Source: Lycocorax pyrrhopterus obiensis (lineage: Eukaryota > Chordata > Aves > Passeriformes > Paradisaeidae). From it: 64,000 nt of DNA. Below, one piece after another: positions 1-12,300 of this stretch (position 1 is the stretch's first letter; every line of letters starts with the position of its first letter). The notes beneath the pieces were generated by a model. That model saw only the letters and a list, made by a program, of their open reading frames with translations. It did not search any database and was not told the DNA's origin. Position numbers and translations under genes: made by a program. Location of the stretch: contig JACSVZ010000011.1 of assembly GCA_014706295.1 (NCBI GenBank), positions 1,200,663-1,264,662 of the forward strand. Direction: 5' to 3'.

Positions 1-1331
1 AATGGAAATTGAGTTCGCTACTTTTTTTAAATGTAGCATCCAAAATTTTTTGCCTAGCTACTTCCCAGAAAAATGCTTTTTCCCAACTTCACCAGTCGCA
101 AGAGATACGAATAAACAGGGAAGACTTTTAGAAAAGTGGAATTTGGTACCCCCCAGTTTGTTTTGGACCAGCATGAGGGGTCTAATCCCCCATCTGTCCT
201 GTTTGGGATTACCCTGCTAGAAGAGAAGGCAACTTTTTCCCTGAATCAACACAGGAAACTGAGCAGAGGAAACTGTGCTTTAAAAAAAGGTTCTGACCTC
301 AGCTTTAAAAACTGGCAAAAGTTTTCCTTCAAATGGTATTCTTCATGGATTCTGTTGTCCTTCCAGTGAATATGCAATATAACACAGAAGACCAAAACAC
401 CTGAGCTAATTTTTTTTAATGTAACACTTCATGCTATTTCATGCTGGTTTTAATTTTATGAGATACAGATTCCAAATCTCAGGATGCATTTAACACCACA
501 CCCACCATTCTTGTAAAACAAACTAAATTCAATTAATGTTCAAAAAAAAGTTAACTCCAAAAGACACAACCCAGAGCAGCCAGATTGCTTACCCGGGAAA
601 AGCCTGAACAAACAAACCCACTGCGAGGCCAAAAGGCCAGGAAGCTGCCGGAGCCAAGGGCCTCCTGTCAAATACACACTGATTCCCTCTGGCATTTAGT
701 GATACAAATCTTGTGCAAATCCAAAAGTTACTTCACAGTTTCCTGTCACTAACGTGTACATCCCATCCATCACCTGGCCAGGCTAATCAAAGTCCAAATG
801 TGAATACATCTGTAAAACCAAAGATACTCTAAATGGTCCTCAACACCTGCACAGCAAACTGGGAGTGGAAGGCAAGGGAGGCCCGTACACCATTTCCTGA
901 GGGCTGGGCAGTGTCCCGCTGTCCCCACCACCAGCTGGCTCAGGGCTAGAAGAGTGACCAGGCAACAACAATTTGTGTGTGGGCATCCAGCTACAAACAT
1001 CCTGGCCAAGGAAACTCCAGCTGGGAAGGATGTCTGGCACAGAGAAGGAGCGTGCGGAGCATCCCAGGGCAGCTCACCTGGAGCACCACACTGGCAAGGA
1101 CGGAAGGGAGAACAGCCAGGGACTGAGAAGGCAGCAGAGACAGCCCTGACTACGGAGGTTTCAGACTGTCTTAGGCGGGTCTGATGCTGGTCAAGCACCA
1201 GTATGCCACGGCCTTCCTAGAGAGAGCGTCCTGCAGAGAACAACTCTTCTAGGGGCGAGGGCAAGCCCCCCTGGACAGTGGGTGATCCCAGCAAGTGCAG
1301 CGATTTCTCAGCTACAAGTGATTCCAGCTCT
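1..1331. other. No gene recognised (presumed intron of leftward gene)
   Basis: The + strand is mostly A/C-biased unique sequence. A 65-bp GC-richer block at about 602-670 ends on the minus strand in CCCGG|GTAAGC and starts after TTTGACAG. That could be a small exon but has a weak acceptor. From about 840 the sequence is GC-richer up to the LTR. Confidence 0.4.
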
Positions 1332-1598
1332 TGTGATTCGGCTCTTTGGGAGATCACCCGAGGCAAACTCGGGGACAGAGAGACAGGAGGCCTGTATGGC
1401 AGTGCCACAGAGACAGCTTTAATGGTCCAGCAGTCCCTGCGAAGGGGGGCCAGGGACAGAGCTCCCTGGGTTCAGGGCAGACTCAGGGCCCTTTTTATGG
1501 GGAAGGCAGGGGGTGGGGTAGAAACCAATTGGCCAACTGGGTACAAGGTATTACCACAGGGGAACAAAGCATGCTGGGGTTGGTCACCGTAACCTACA
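1332..1598 (-). mobile_element. Short endogenous-retrovirus-type LTR (probable solo LTR)
   Basis: Read on the minus strand, the segment starts TGTAGGTTACGG and ends CCGAATCACA, so it has TG...CA ends. A TATA-like ATAAAAAG lies at 1492-1499, a polyadenylation-type ATTAAAG at 1417-1423, and then a CT-rich U5-like stretch. This order (TATA, poly-A signal, U5) is that of a compact LTR of about 267 bp. No flanking duplication and no internal viral genes were found. Similar GC-rich sequence continues left to about 1200, so the inner end is uncertain. Confidence 0.5.
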
Positions 1599-4500
1599 AG
1601 TGAGTCGCTGGAGAGAGTCCCTTTGCCCTCAGGCCTCTCTTCTCCACGGGAGCACAGACGGCTCCTGTGCTAAGAATTCACAGCCCTCCACATCAGACCA
1701 GCAGTGTGGTTTGAAAGCACAGGCATTACTGAACCAGGAGAAACGGGAAGGAGTCCCAGGTGGGAGCCTGGCACAGGGCAGCACCAGCATGCCCAGGTGA
1801 GCCACAGCCAGCCTGCACCCTGGGGAACAGCCAGGGCTGCGTAGGAGCAACAGGTCCCCTCCTGCTCCTCCTTTTAGACAGGTCACTAAGTGGAGGTAAC
1901 AACACAAGTGGACTAAGACAGATGGTGGAAACTCCTCCAAGTAAACTTTTCAGGATCCTTGTAAATAAATAGGTTAAGAAAAACAGCAGGGTATCCCCAA
2001 TTACTTTTGGGGAGAGATTTTAAGACAGACATCATATTTTTAACTGGGAGTCGATTCATTTTACGCTATCCCAAACTGAAGATGGATTACATCTACAAAA
2101 CATAGCCATTCAAAAATACTACAAATCGGAATCCACAGAGCAGGAATTCAATATAACGAATAGTTCTAATTTCAGCAACAAACCTCAACCTGATAAATGA
2201 AATTCTGACTCTGACTACAACTTCTCCGCTACTCTCAATCAATACACCACATCTATTAATATTAAAATTGCCATAGGAATGGCATCTGTCTAATATATTC
2301 AATCCACCCATGAAGAGAAAACACATAAAATGAAATGTGTGTGGGCTTTTAAAATTTGGTTTCATTTTCAAACACTGTTTTGAACATAAAACTTTTCAAA
2401 ATAATACAAGAGCTGAAACTACGCTTCAATAATTAAACTTCTCAGTCAACAAGAAGAGCTGCCTTCAAGTAACACTGACTGGCAGAACATATGCATTCAC
2501 CTCTGACATCAAACAAGTTATTCTGCACCTGGAATTTCTTGCCAACACATCATAAATACTTAAAGCATGCAAACGCTTTTATAGGGGTTGACAAGTGTTG
2601 GTTATCTTCACTACCAGTGCAAACGAGGCTTAGGGTTTTTCCAGACTCACTCCCACAGCTGTCAGGATGCAGGCACAGGACAACAGCCCCAGCAGCCTGG
2701 GAATGCCAGCAGGGAGAGGACTCTCCTCACCAAACCTCGATTGCTTCTGGTCCGGGGCTACAGATCCAGGAAGGAAAACCAGCATTGCTTCCCAAGGCTT
2801 TCTAACGGGGTGGGCTGCAGCCTCCAGGAGACCCAGGCACCTCCTGGATGGGTTTTTTGGTATGGGGCTTTTTTGTCACCCAAGTTTAAAAAACTCCTGT
2901 TAGAGGAGGATGGGGGAAAGTCAGAAATAGACCATTATACCAAAATCATTTTAGTTCTTGTTAGCTCATGAATTGCTCACTGGGATTCCTTTTTGGCTGC
3001 TTGCCCAGAACAGTTGGAGGAAAAAAACCAAACCAAAACAAAAAAGTAGTCAAATGAATCCTTAGTGAATCCATGAAGCTCCTGCTGGATACATTCTTCT
3101 TCCAGGGTGTCCCGTTCCCAGCACCAGCTCACCAGGCACCAGCCCACCCTCCCTCTCCGGGGGTGGATGGGTGTCAACAGCCACACTGGAACTGACCCCG
3201 TGTCCTCCCTGCCCCAGCTGGGGGCCAGAGCTCACGGAACACGCTCCACAGGGCCTGTGCAGTTAGCACAGTTTAACTAGAATCAAATTGAGCACCTCAA
3301 ATTTCAACAGAGTAATTTATTAATTCAGAACCTGATCTCATTTACCAGAGAAGCACTTACCAACCAAAGCACTGAGATCTGTTAAACCAGCAACTTGGTT
3401 TCATTAACTCAAAAGACCAATTTCACACATTATATATACCTACCTAATATTTATAGACAGTCTCTGAACTAATTTATTATGCTTTTGTCTAGAGTTTTCT
3501 TCCCTTCAGAATGACATTCCTTAAAACAAAGACAGTAAATTATTTGTGCTGATTTGTGTCTTTTGCCTTAGTACTGAAAAATCCTCTAGAGGCACATGTC
3601 TGTTAGGTGCCTGAAATGACAAGCAAAGACAAAAATATGCCCATGCCCTGCCCAAAAATCCCAAATAACCCAAATAACCAAAGACTGTAGTGAAAACCAC
3701 TCAGAAACAGAGAGAACTGGAAAAGGCTGAAGAACATCAGATTTTGGGAGTCAGGTAAGTACTGAGGGTCCTACCTGCTCAGCACTACACCACCTCACTT
3801 CCAACTCTTAACTCTTCAGAAAAAAATCTACAAACCCATGTAACTACACTCACTCCCTTTAAGACATACACGGAATGTAGGTGTCCCTCAGTCATACTCA
3901 GACTCGTCAGCACAGTGAACTGGATTTTTCCAAGACAGAGCCTACAGTCCATCAGGAGACTTCTTGCATTTTGTCTGAAGTAAAACACGTAACACTCCAA
4001 ATAGCACTAACTCAAGTTTCAGCAGTAAGATATGACAGCAAAAGGAAAAGCTGGTGAAAGGAATGTGTTAAACCAGAGCTTCTTTCAGACTTGGGTGCCT
4101 CCGCCAACGTCAAAAATAGATGCCTGTGTCAGATCAGGATCACTGTTTCAATCCTCCCTTGGCAATAGGTGCTTACGTTATCTATTTGAAAGCAGGACCG
4201 GTTCCCCTTTGAAAAGAGAAAGAAAATAATGTCCATTCTTTTGAGAGAGCAGCCTAACAAAGCCACTGCACACAGCAAGAGAAATTCCCTCACATGACTG
4301 TCAGCCAGGGGAGACTCAAGGCTCCATCCCTCATCTCCCTAAAGGGTGCACTCACCACGCTCCCCCACCAGGGCAGGAAAATGTGCTAGATTGAAGAAAA
4401 AGCTTGTGGGACCAGACTGAGAGCAACCAAAAGCAGCACAAATTTCTGCAGAAAAGGCACAGCTCTGCCTCCCAGAACAGCTCACCTACAGGATTCTTTG

Positions 4501-5703
4501 ATCCTACAGGACTGCTCAGAAGAAGACACCTGTGCACGTGCAAAGCCATCCACGGGAAAAATACACACTTCCCTTCCAAACAGAGGGAAGAACTGCAAGC
4601 CAGGCTTTCAACCAAGGGACAGTGAGCCGACAATTTCCAGAACATCTTGAGATTAAGTTAACATGTTCCTGTAAATGATCTTTTTAGGCCACAGATTTCA
4701 CTTCCTGCTGAAGGGAAGTCAGGGAGGAAAGGCTGAGCTAGAGAAATATTCAATTAAGCATATGTGGAACAGGAATATTACTTGGTCAGGCTTGTGCACC
4801 ATGGTCCAGTTATGGCCATCTGAGACAATTCCCAAGCCTGTCTCTGCACCCCTAGCCAGCACATCACATACACACTTCAAGTCTTTCTAAGCTAGAGCAG
4901 AAGCCACCCATGTGGCAATTCTTCTTCACCCTGTTACTCTTGATCACTGTATTCAAAAGTAAAAATGTAAACACAAAGTCTAGGATGGTGGTAAAACTTA
5001 AATGAAAAAACAAGCATTAAGAAAACAAATTTAATTGTTTCTCAATTGTGTAATGAAAACTCCAAAAATGACCATTTCTCAAGTTTATGCAGAAAACCAG
5101 CTTTCACATGGGGGGTGAACACAATACAATAAAAAACATCAACAAAAAAGCCCAACACTAAACCATCCTACAATCCCATGAGATTACAGTAGACATCTTA
5201 AACCTCTGGGCTCACTTCAGTAATGGACTCAGGCACATGTTTAGTTCCAGGTCCAGTTAGTGGTGTCTCCCATACAGTAAAGTGAGAGTTAAACTCCTTG
5301 TTACACCATCAGTTGCAGCTTTCCAGCATAAAGCAAATGCCATACTTAGTTTTCAGTAACATTCACTGGGAAGAGATGTTTTCAGTACACATTTTAAGAT
5401 CCATGCTAAAAATTTCTACTAAAAGTTGTTAAAGAGGTCTAGGAAATCACTTTGAAGAGCTTAGTTACTGCTGAGTCAGTGCATATCAAGAAACCAGGCA
5501 GAAGGCTCCATGTAGAGCTTTATTCCCACCAGCTTAAAATGATCTGTCCATGGACTCAAACACTGCAGAAAAAGCTTCCACACCTAGAAAAATGGGAATA
5601 ATTCCCACTCTTTGACAATATACATAGAGAAATAAATGAAAGACATTCTTCAACACATCTTCTTTCAAAAGTTAGGTTCTTCTGAGGAAACTTTCATTGT
5701 CCT

Positions 5704-5735
5704 AAACAAATCACACATTAAACAAATCACACATT
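5704..5735. repeat. Perfect 16-bp tandem duplication
   Basis: The unit AAACAAATCACACATT occurs twice head to tail, followed by a partial third start (AAACAA). It is probably a replication-slippage duplication. Confidence 0.9.
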
Positions 5736-5825
5736 AAACAAGACTTGGAAAGACAAGTGGGAATAAGAGCCCAGGTCCACACGACACTATTTAGGCCTGA
5801 CATACTACATGCTCTAACACATTTT

Positions 5826-5874
5826 TTATATATCTATATATATACATATGTATATATATATATACACACACACA
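5826..5874. repeat. TA/CA microsatellite
   Basis: An interrupted (TA)n tract passes into (CA)n, ending ACACACACACAGG. It is a simple dinucleotide repeat, probably polymorphic. Confidence 0.9.
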
Positions 5875-6094
5875 GGACTAAGGGACTTAAGACACTAGAT
5901 TAATTAGGGATACATTTATCAACTCATACATGGAAAAAGAATCTTAAACTCACATACAAAATGTTGGGCTGTGGCCATGGAGGAAGGTGAGCTACAACTG
6001 ACTGTTTTTGCTGAACATCAGCCTGATGCTGAATGGCAGAGTCAGAAGAATAGATCTGGAAGGGAATAGCCAGTGTTGGAAAAGCCAGAAACAT

Positions 6095-6335
6095 ACTTAC
6101 GCCACTGCATAAATCCATGGTTTACCCACACTTCAAATTTAGTGTTCAGTTCTGGTCTCTTATCGCCCTTCCTTACAGAGGGGCTCACTTGGGTTACTCA
6201 ACAGTCTGACCACAGGCTCAGGAAATCCCAGACAAAGCAAGTTGTTGAGGACAGTTTTAAATTAGAATTGCCCACACATTCGCCCTGTTCTTGCCTTTCC
6301 CTAGATACCCATTTATAACCTCCAAGGGATAAAGG
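6095..6335 (+). mobile_element. Old CR1-like LINE remnant
   Basis: The stretch around ATAAATCCATGGTTTACCC, followed by TTCAGTTCTGGTCTC, matches from memory a segment of the 3' ORF2 region of reptile and bird CR1 elements. It is heavily decayed, with no usable reading frame. Boundaries are approximate. Confidence 0.4.
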
Positions 6336-9300
6336 AGGTTGAGGCGGATGAGTTTTGAAGCCTGAATCAGCCAAAACTTGTCACTCTCTCCACCCCAGCA
6401 ACCACAGAAAGCAGTGGAACAGTCACAACGACAGAAGTGCCACAAGGACACACTGTTTACAACTCCTCTGCAAACAGAAACATTTCCTCATCTCGGCTCA
6501 GCTGTTCCCTTTCAGACTTCCAGCCGTTCTGCCGCTCCTGCAAACACAGATACTACATTTCACAAACGCCCCAGGACTCGCACTTCCCAGCACATACACG
6601 TTCAAATTTTCCCACTGAAATAAATATCCCCAAGCCAAACTGTTTTAAGAGCTTGTGATGCTGTACAACTTTAAAAAACCCAGACTCAGAGTAACTTCAG
6701 TAGGCATTTTAATTATTTTAGTAGTATTAGATAAAAGCAGTATTTCAAGGCAGAGAAAGTTATAGATCATCTACACATTTAAAGCTCTTCTATGAAGAAG
6801 GAAGTTCTGAGTACTAGAAACATGAGACAGATAATGTACAGCAAATCCTGTAAAGCCTGTATGCAATTTTTTTTGCCTATTTGCAGCAAAGATGATGAAA
6901 GCTTTCAAAACATTTGGAGTAACTCAACACCAACAATCTTTCCTTACCCAAATTACTATGCTGCTTCTGAATTCTCAACACTTGCCACAGAATTCATCTA
7001 CAACATTCTCAGTACTAGACTATATCAAAACAAAGAAAAAACCCTGCAAATGCATTTTCTTAGCTGCATTAAACGTACTAATCCTAACCCCCTTGCATAA
7101 ATGAAGTGGCAACTATTAGAACGCATTTCCACATGTAAACTATCCTCTTTTTCATTTAATAACTGTTACCATAACACTCCTTTGTGACTGAAATTAAAAC
7201 CTAATCCAATATTTACTAATATTTATTCTCTTCAGTACAGAGCAGGAGCTTTATCTTAATGCTCCCCCAACTCATTCATTGAAAGTCTCCTACTTGAGAA
7301 GTATTAAGTATTCTGAAATGATATTAATTTCATTTCCAAAAATAGGAAACAGGAGTCCGTATCAGAAAAACTGACATCAGCACATCCCCTCAGTGCCACA
7401 GGACAGTTGCAGCCACGGGGTTTTTGCTGTCTGTGCACACGCAGATTCTGTCCCCACAGCACAGCTCCTGTCCCAGGAACAGCCTTTCCAAATGCTTTAT
7501 GGGCTCACTGTATTCGAGCAGCAGTAAATTCATCACTGAACAGCTGGAGTTTTGCCCAGGAAAACAAACTATATTCTACACTGAAGAGAGGGACATGATG
7601 ATTACGCCTTTCATATCCCTCTCATGTTGAAAATTATGGAATTACCAGAAAACTGTAATTATGAAAATGTTAAACTAAGGAGAATGTATTTTTACAGCAA
7701 ATGAACATAATTATGTTTACCATATTTGGGCCCAAAGCTGGCTGGCAATTCAGTCTGTATATAGACAGCAGTATCTGATTCACTGTCACAGGATATGAAT
7801 AAACCAGAGCAATCCAGTGTGAATTACAGTCTCCCTCCCATAACAAAACCAAACATTAGTGTGTACATAACACTATAAAAGCATAATACTACTGTAAATA
7901 GCAATTCCGTAAATAGTAGGAGTTGAGTAGTTTTCACTTTAATTCTAAAAACCATTCTTGAACTAGACCTTTGTAACAGAAGACTTTTGGAGCTGTCAAA
8001 ATGCTTTATTTCTAACAAATCTATGGTTTGTAATATATTATCTTATGTAGAACTAATCTCTGCAGCTGATGAAGGAACAGTGGTGACAAGTAATTTGAGA
8101 TCATAAAGATTAGCAAAGCAGAAGCAGTAGCATGCATACTTCATAACCTTTCCTCATTTTTTCTCATCAAAAAAGCTAGTTGTGTGTCCTGGGCACAGAA
8201 TTCACCTCCTTATTAAGGCCAGAATTTTTAAAGCTTAATTAAATATAGATGAGATTTTTAAAATAGCCCTAACTCATCTTGCATAGCTGGGGCCAAAATA
8301 GGATTAGTTACAAGATCAAATATAGCACCCTTCCAGTTTATGAATCTCTAACACAAATCAAAAGGAAAAGATAGAGCCCAAACTTGCCACCTGTAACATC
8401 TCCCTCTCCAAGACCACCCAAAGCTTAGTGCTTATCTAGTTGTTCTGCCTGTTTTACACAGCAGACAACTGAAAAAATCCTTCCCCGAGCTGCTCAGTCT
8501 CCTGCAAATGCTGTTAACAACTGGTTCAAACACCAGCACCGGGGACAAAGGGATCCTCCTGCCTTGTCCACAGTGTCCCAGCCAAGGCCACAAAGGCAGC
8601 AGCTTCCATCACTGAGACTCCAGATTCCACTGCCCTCCATTAGCTGCTCCAGTAATCCCACCTGCTATTTCAGTCCACACAGTAATTTGTTGCCCTTCAT
8701 CCACACAACGTAAATGCCAAAATACGCCACAGGTCAATTTAACACCAAAAAGCTGCAGGCTGAGGAACTCTGCAGCAACCTTGGGTCTCCTCCATCCACT
8801 CCTTACACAGACAAAGCTGTAAGAAATTTCTGTCTTCAAAAGCAATTAGTTACTTGGGGTTTACATTTTATATGCTCTTCCTACAAAGACTAGCTTGATT
8901 AAAGTTATTTTCCTTTTATTAAGGAAAGCAAGTATTTTAATATTTTAACAACTGTTTTGCTGCTTCTTTCAAAACAGAGTTAACACTCTTAACAATGATG
9001 TTTAATTTCTTTCAATACAAATAAATTTACGCATTTGGAAAATAAATCTGGTGTAGATGCTACCAAGGCATATAAATAACTTCCCCAAGAGCTCCTTGCT
9101 AACAAATGCATACACGGAATCCTGCCAGCGCTCTCCTCCCTCCCGGCTCTAAGCTGCTGCATTAGCTATACAGCAGGGAAAGGCACACAGCAGTCAGACT
9201 GATGTGCACAGAAATACTGATGGGATATGGCTGATGGAAGGTGATTGTTTTTCCTTTAAAAAAATTGCCTTGTTCTTAGGTTGAGAATTATTCACCAAAG

Positions 9301-12300
9301 AACTCTCAAATGTTTCCCGATAAAATCATCAGTTGTTACATAATTATCAATCTTAATCTACAACATATAAAACACAGTCACACCATTCTACCATGTCCTG
9401 AAATGAAAAGTACTGATAGTTTTATATAAACAACTAAGCCCTCAATCATGGGCATGATTTGTCACCAGGTTATGTGCCAAATATTTCTGCACTGAGTTGT
9501 GCAAGAACTCTTTTGTGCAGCAGAGGATACAATGGGATATTTATGCTGGTATAATGCATTTTGAAAGAGAAACAAATGTTATGTTTTAATCCATGAAACA
9601 AATTAACACGATGGGATTGATCTATTCAGTAGAAATACAACATCCAGAGGCAAACCTGGAGACTTAAACTTTCATTATTTGTTAGATCTTTCTGAAACCT
9701 CAGGTGTGTTCCCCCTGAAGCATCAAGTCCCAAGAGTGGCACACACACAAGTGGAAGATCCCAAGTCCACACCTAACCAAGTACATGCTATGGCATCTCT
9801 CCATACTCCTTAAAAGAGCTGAATTTTGTTCACAAACTAAGACTGGAAAGAAACATTTAAAATTTTTAGTGGCATCTTCTGATGTGTCAATTATACTTAA
9901 AATTTATTAGCAACATGAAAGACTAGGCTTCACTTAAATGATATTTAGGTGACTTGAGCCATGCTGACACTCCTTCCCAGCAACTTTTATTGGTGAAGGG
10001 CTTTTCTGCTGCACTACCTGTGACACAGTAAAGTTCTGCCAGCCATGAGACATTGCAAAGATGCCAAACACATTTAAGCAATGTTTCAATACCAGGTGAT
10101 GCATCTACCATGGATTTGGCCAGGCCCCTTCCAAATACATTTCCCAAGTATCATGTTTAGAGAAAGCAACCTTTTCAGCACCGGGACGGTTTGTGCTGGC
10201 ACCAGGACCCCCCCTCTGGTACCAAGCACTGCCCATGACTAATCTGGCACCGGCAAGGAGAAGGCTACAATGCACAACGCTCAGCATCAGGGCAATGCCT
10301 GGAAATTCCTATTGTGTGTATTACTACAAACTCCCCCAGGCACCATTTTTAGCCACTGCTGGATTTCCTCCCTTCTCCCATCCCCCAGCCAGGCTCCAAA
10401 CCTTGAAGTAACCTTGTTCTGTTCCCCCCCCCAGAGACAGCTCCATGCCTGAAACATAACCTCTAATCTTATTTTCTATTTCTAGCACACAATTCACGAC
10501 CCTTATCCCAATTTTTTAAATTAAATATCCTCCACATTGCACACTCTGCTTCCGACAGTCAGGACAGTACATGGAGTATGTCAGAATTTATAGCCATATG
10601 TTTCTTGTTGAGGACAATTTAATATTACTTTTAAAAGCATTAGAAACAATGTAGTTATACAATACAGGTTTAAAGCTTTCTCTGAAAAAGATTTTCAATA
10701 CTACTGTCAGTACTCCACTGCAACGGAACAGCTTAATTTGTTGGAAGGTTTATCTAAAGACCTTAAAATACAAGAGATCTGCACTTCAGGGCAGTTTGCA
10801 ATGCAGAGCATTAACTTCCAGCAATTATTCATACTTGAGAGACTATCTATGGACATTAAGTTAAAGTCTTACAAATTACAGGGGGTTATTACAAAGCAAA
10901 TCTCATCTGACACCATCTATTTCAGAGAACTTTGCTTGAACTTGTTTGGGTTTTTGCAACAACAAAATATAATTGTTTGTTCGCCATTGATTCTGTAACA
11001 TTTGTTACACAAAGCCAATTAAAAGTGGCCTACTGAACCAGACATCCATCTAGGCCACAATGGCAGTGGTCAAGATCCCAACTTTTAATTAATGACCACT
11101 ATCCATAAACCTCTTTCCTATTTTTACCAATTACACCCGATTTGTACAGCTGCTAGGGCAAAATGTTTTTCCATGAACAAACTCTCCCACAAAAGCACTT
11201 TGATACAGAACAGCTCCCAGAGGAATGAAAAAAGGTTCTTCTGTCTCCGAAGTGCTGAAAAACAAGAAGTTTCCAGGACGCATCCCAAGCCTGGAGGTTG
11301 CAGCCTGACATGGCCAGGCCCTCTTGGAGCTGCCAGGAGGTACAAGCACGTCTGGGTTTTCAGCAGCCAATCTGAGCACTCCTCTGCCTACCCCAAAATA
11401 AGTGATTTCAGTCCCAGAAAATACCCCCAGGAGCGGGAGGGAGCGCTGGGCACTGCTGAGCTGGGTCTGTGCTCACGCTGCACAGAGGGGTCAACCTGGT
11501 CCCTGCCCCTTAGGGAACACCCTCACTGAAACTGAGGGGAAAAAGGGAATTCCCATGGACCCACACCCCAAAATATTTATAACACACCAAGATAGAAGCA
11601 AGCCTTTGAAAACAAGGCCAACTATACTGATATGACTTGATTAACCAGAAAATTAGCCAGCCTAGGATGTTAACAGCAAAGAAATTGCCACCAGTTCTTC
11701 ACAAAATTACTTTCCAAATTATATTTTAGACATAATCAGGACAACTTGACCACAGAAACAAAATTAAGAAAGAGGAATAATCCTTGAACAATGACATCAG
11801 GCGTTATGACACGATTTGTTAATTTTTTTTAGATATATACCTTACCAGCGTGCTTGACAATAAATATGGGTTGTTTCACAGCAGTTTGCACAGGCAGTTC
11901 TGGTAAATACCATCGGTTTGCTCTACTTCTCTCTCCCACTCCTTCAGCTTCCCTCCTATTCTCAGCAGGGCATCATTTGAATTTCTTACCAGTTCCACAC
12001 AAATTGAACGGTGTCAGTGGGAGGACAGCCTCCAGCAATTAAGAAAAAAAGTAGATAAGTGAACACATACCAGACTAGAGAAAACCAAGTGTGAGAACTT
12101 TTTAAGGTAGCAGAGCTGGATTTTGGAATGGACTGAAAAACAATAGAGAAATTGTGAAGTCAAGAGTCATCTCATTAACATATTTATCCATCAGTGGATA
12201 TCATGAAACAAGTTATCAATGACAGGAGTAGGGCACCCAGGAGCAGCCCATGAGATTCATTCCCAGGTGACTCCTGGGGGATAACAATACTTTCTTTCCT

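Larger units (their letters stand above)
1599..6094. other. No gene recognised (presumed intron)
   Basis: Unique, A/C-rich on the + strand, with short chance open frames only. GC-richer patches at 1600-1900 and 2640-3240 show no convincing exon boundaries. It contains the microsatellite and 16-bp duplication listed separately. Confidence 0.4.
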
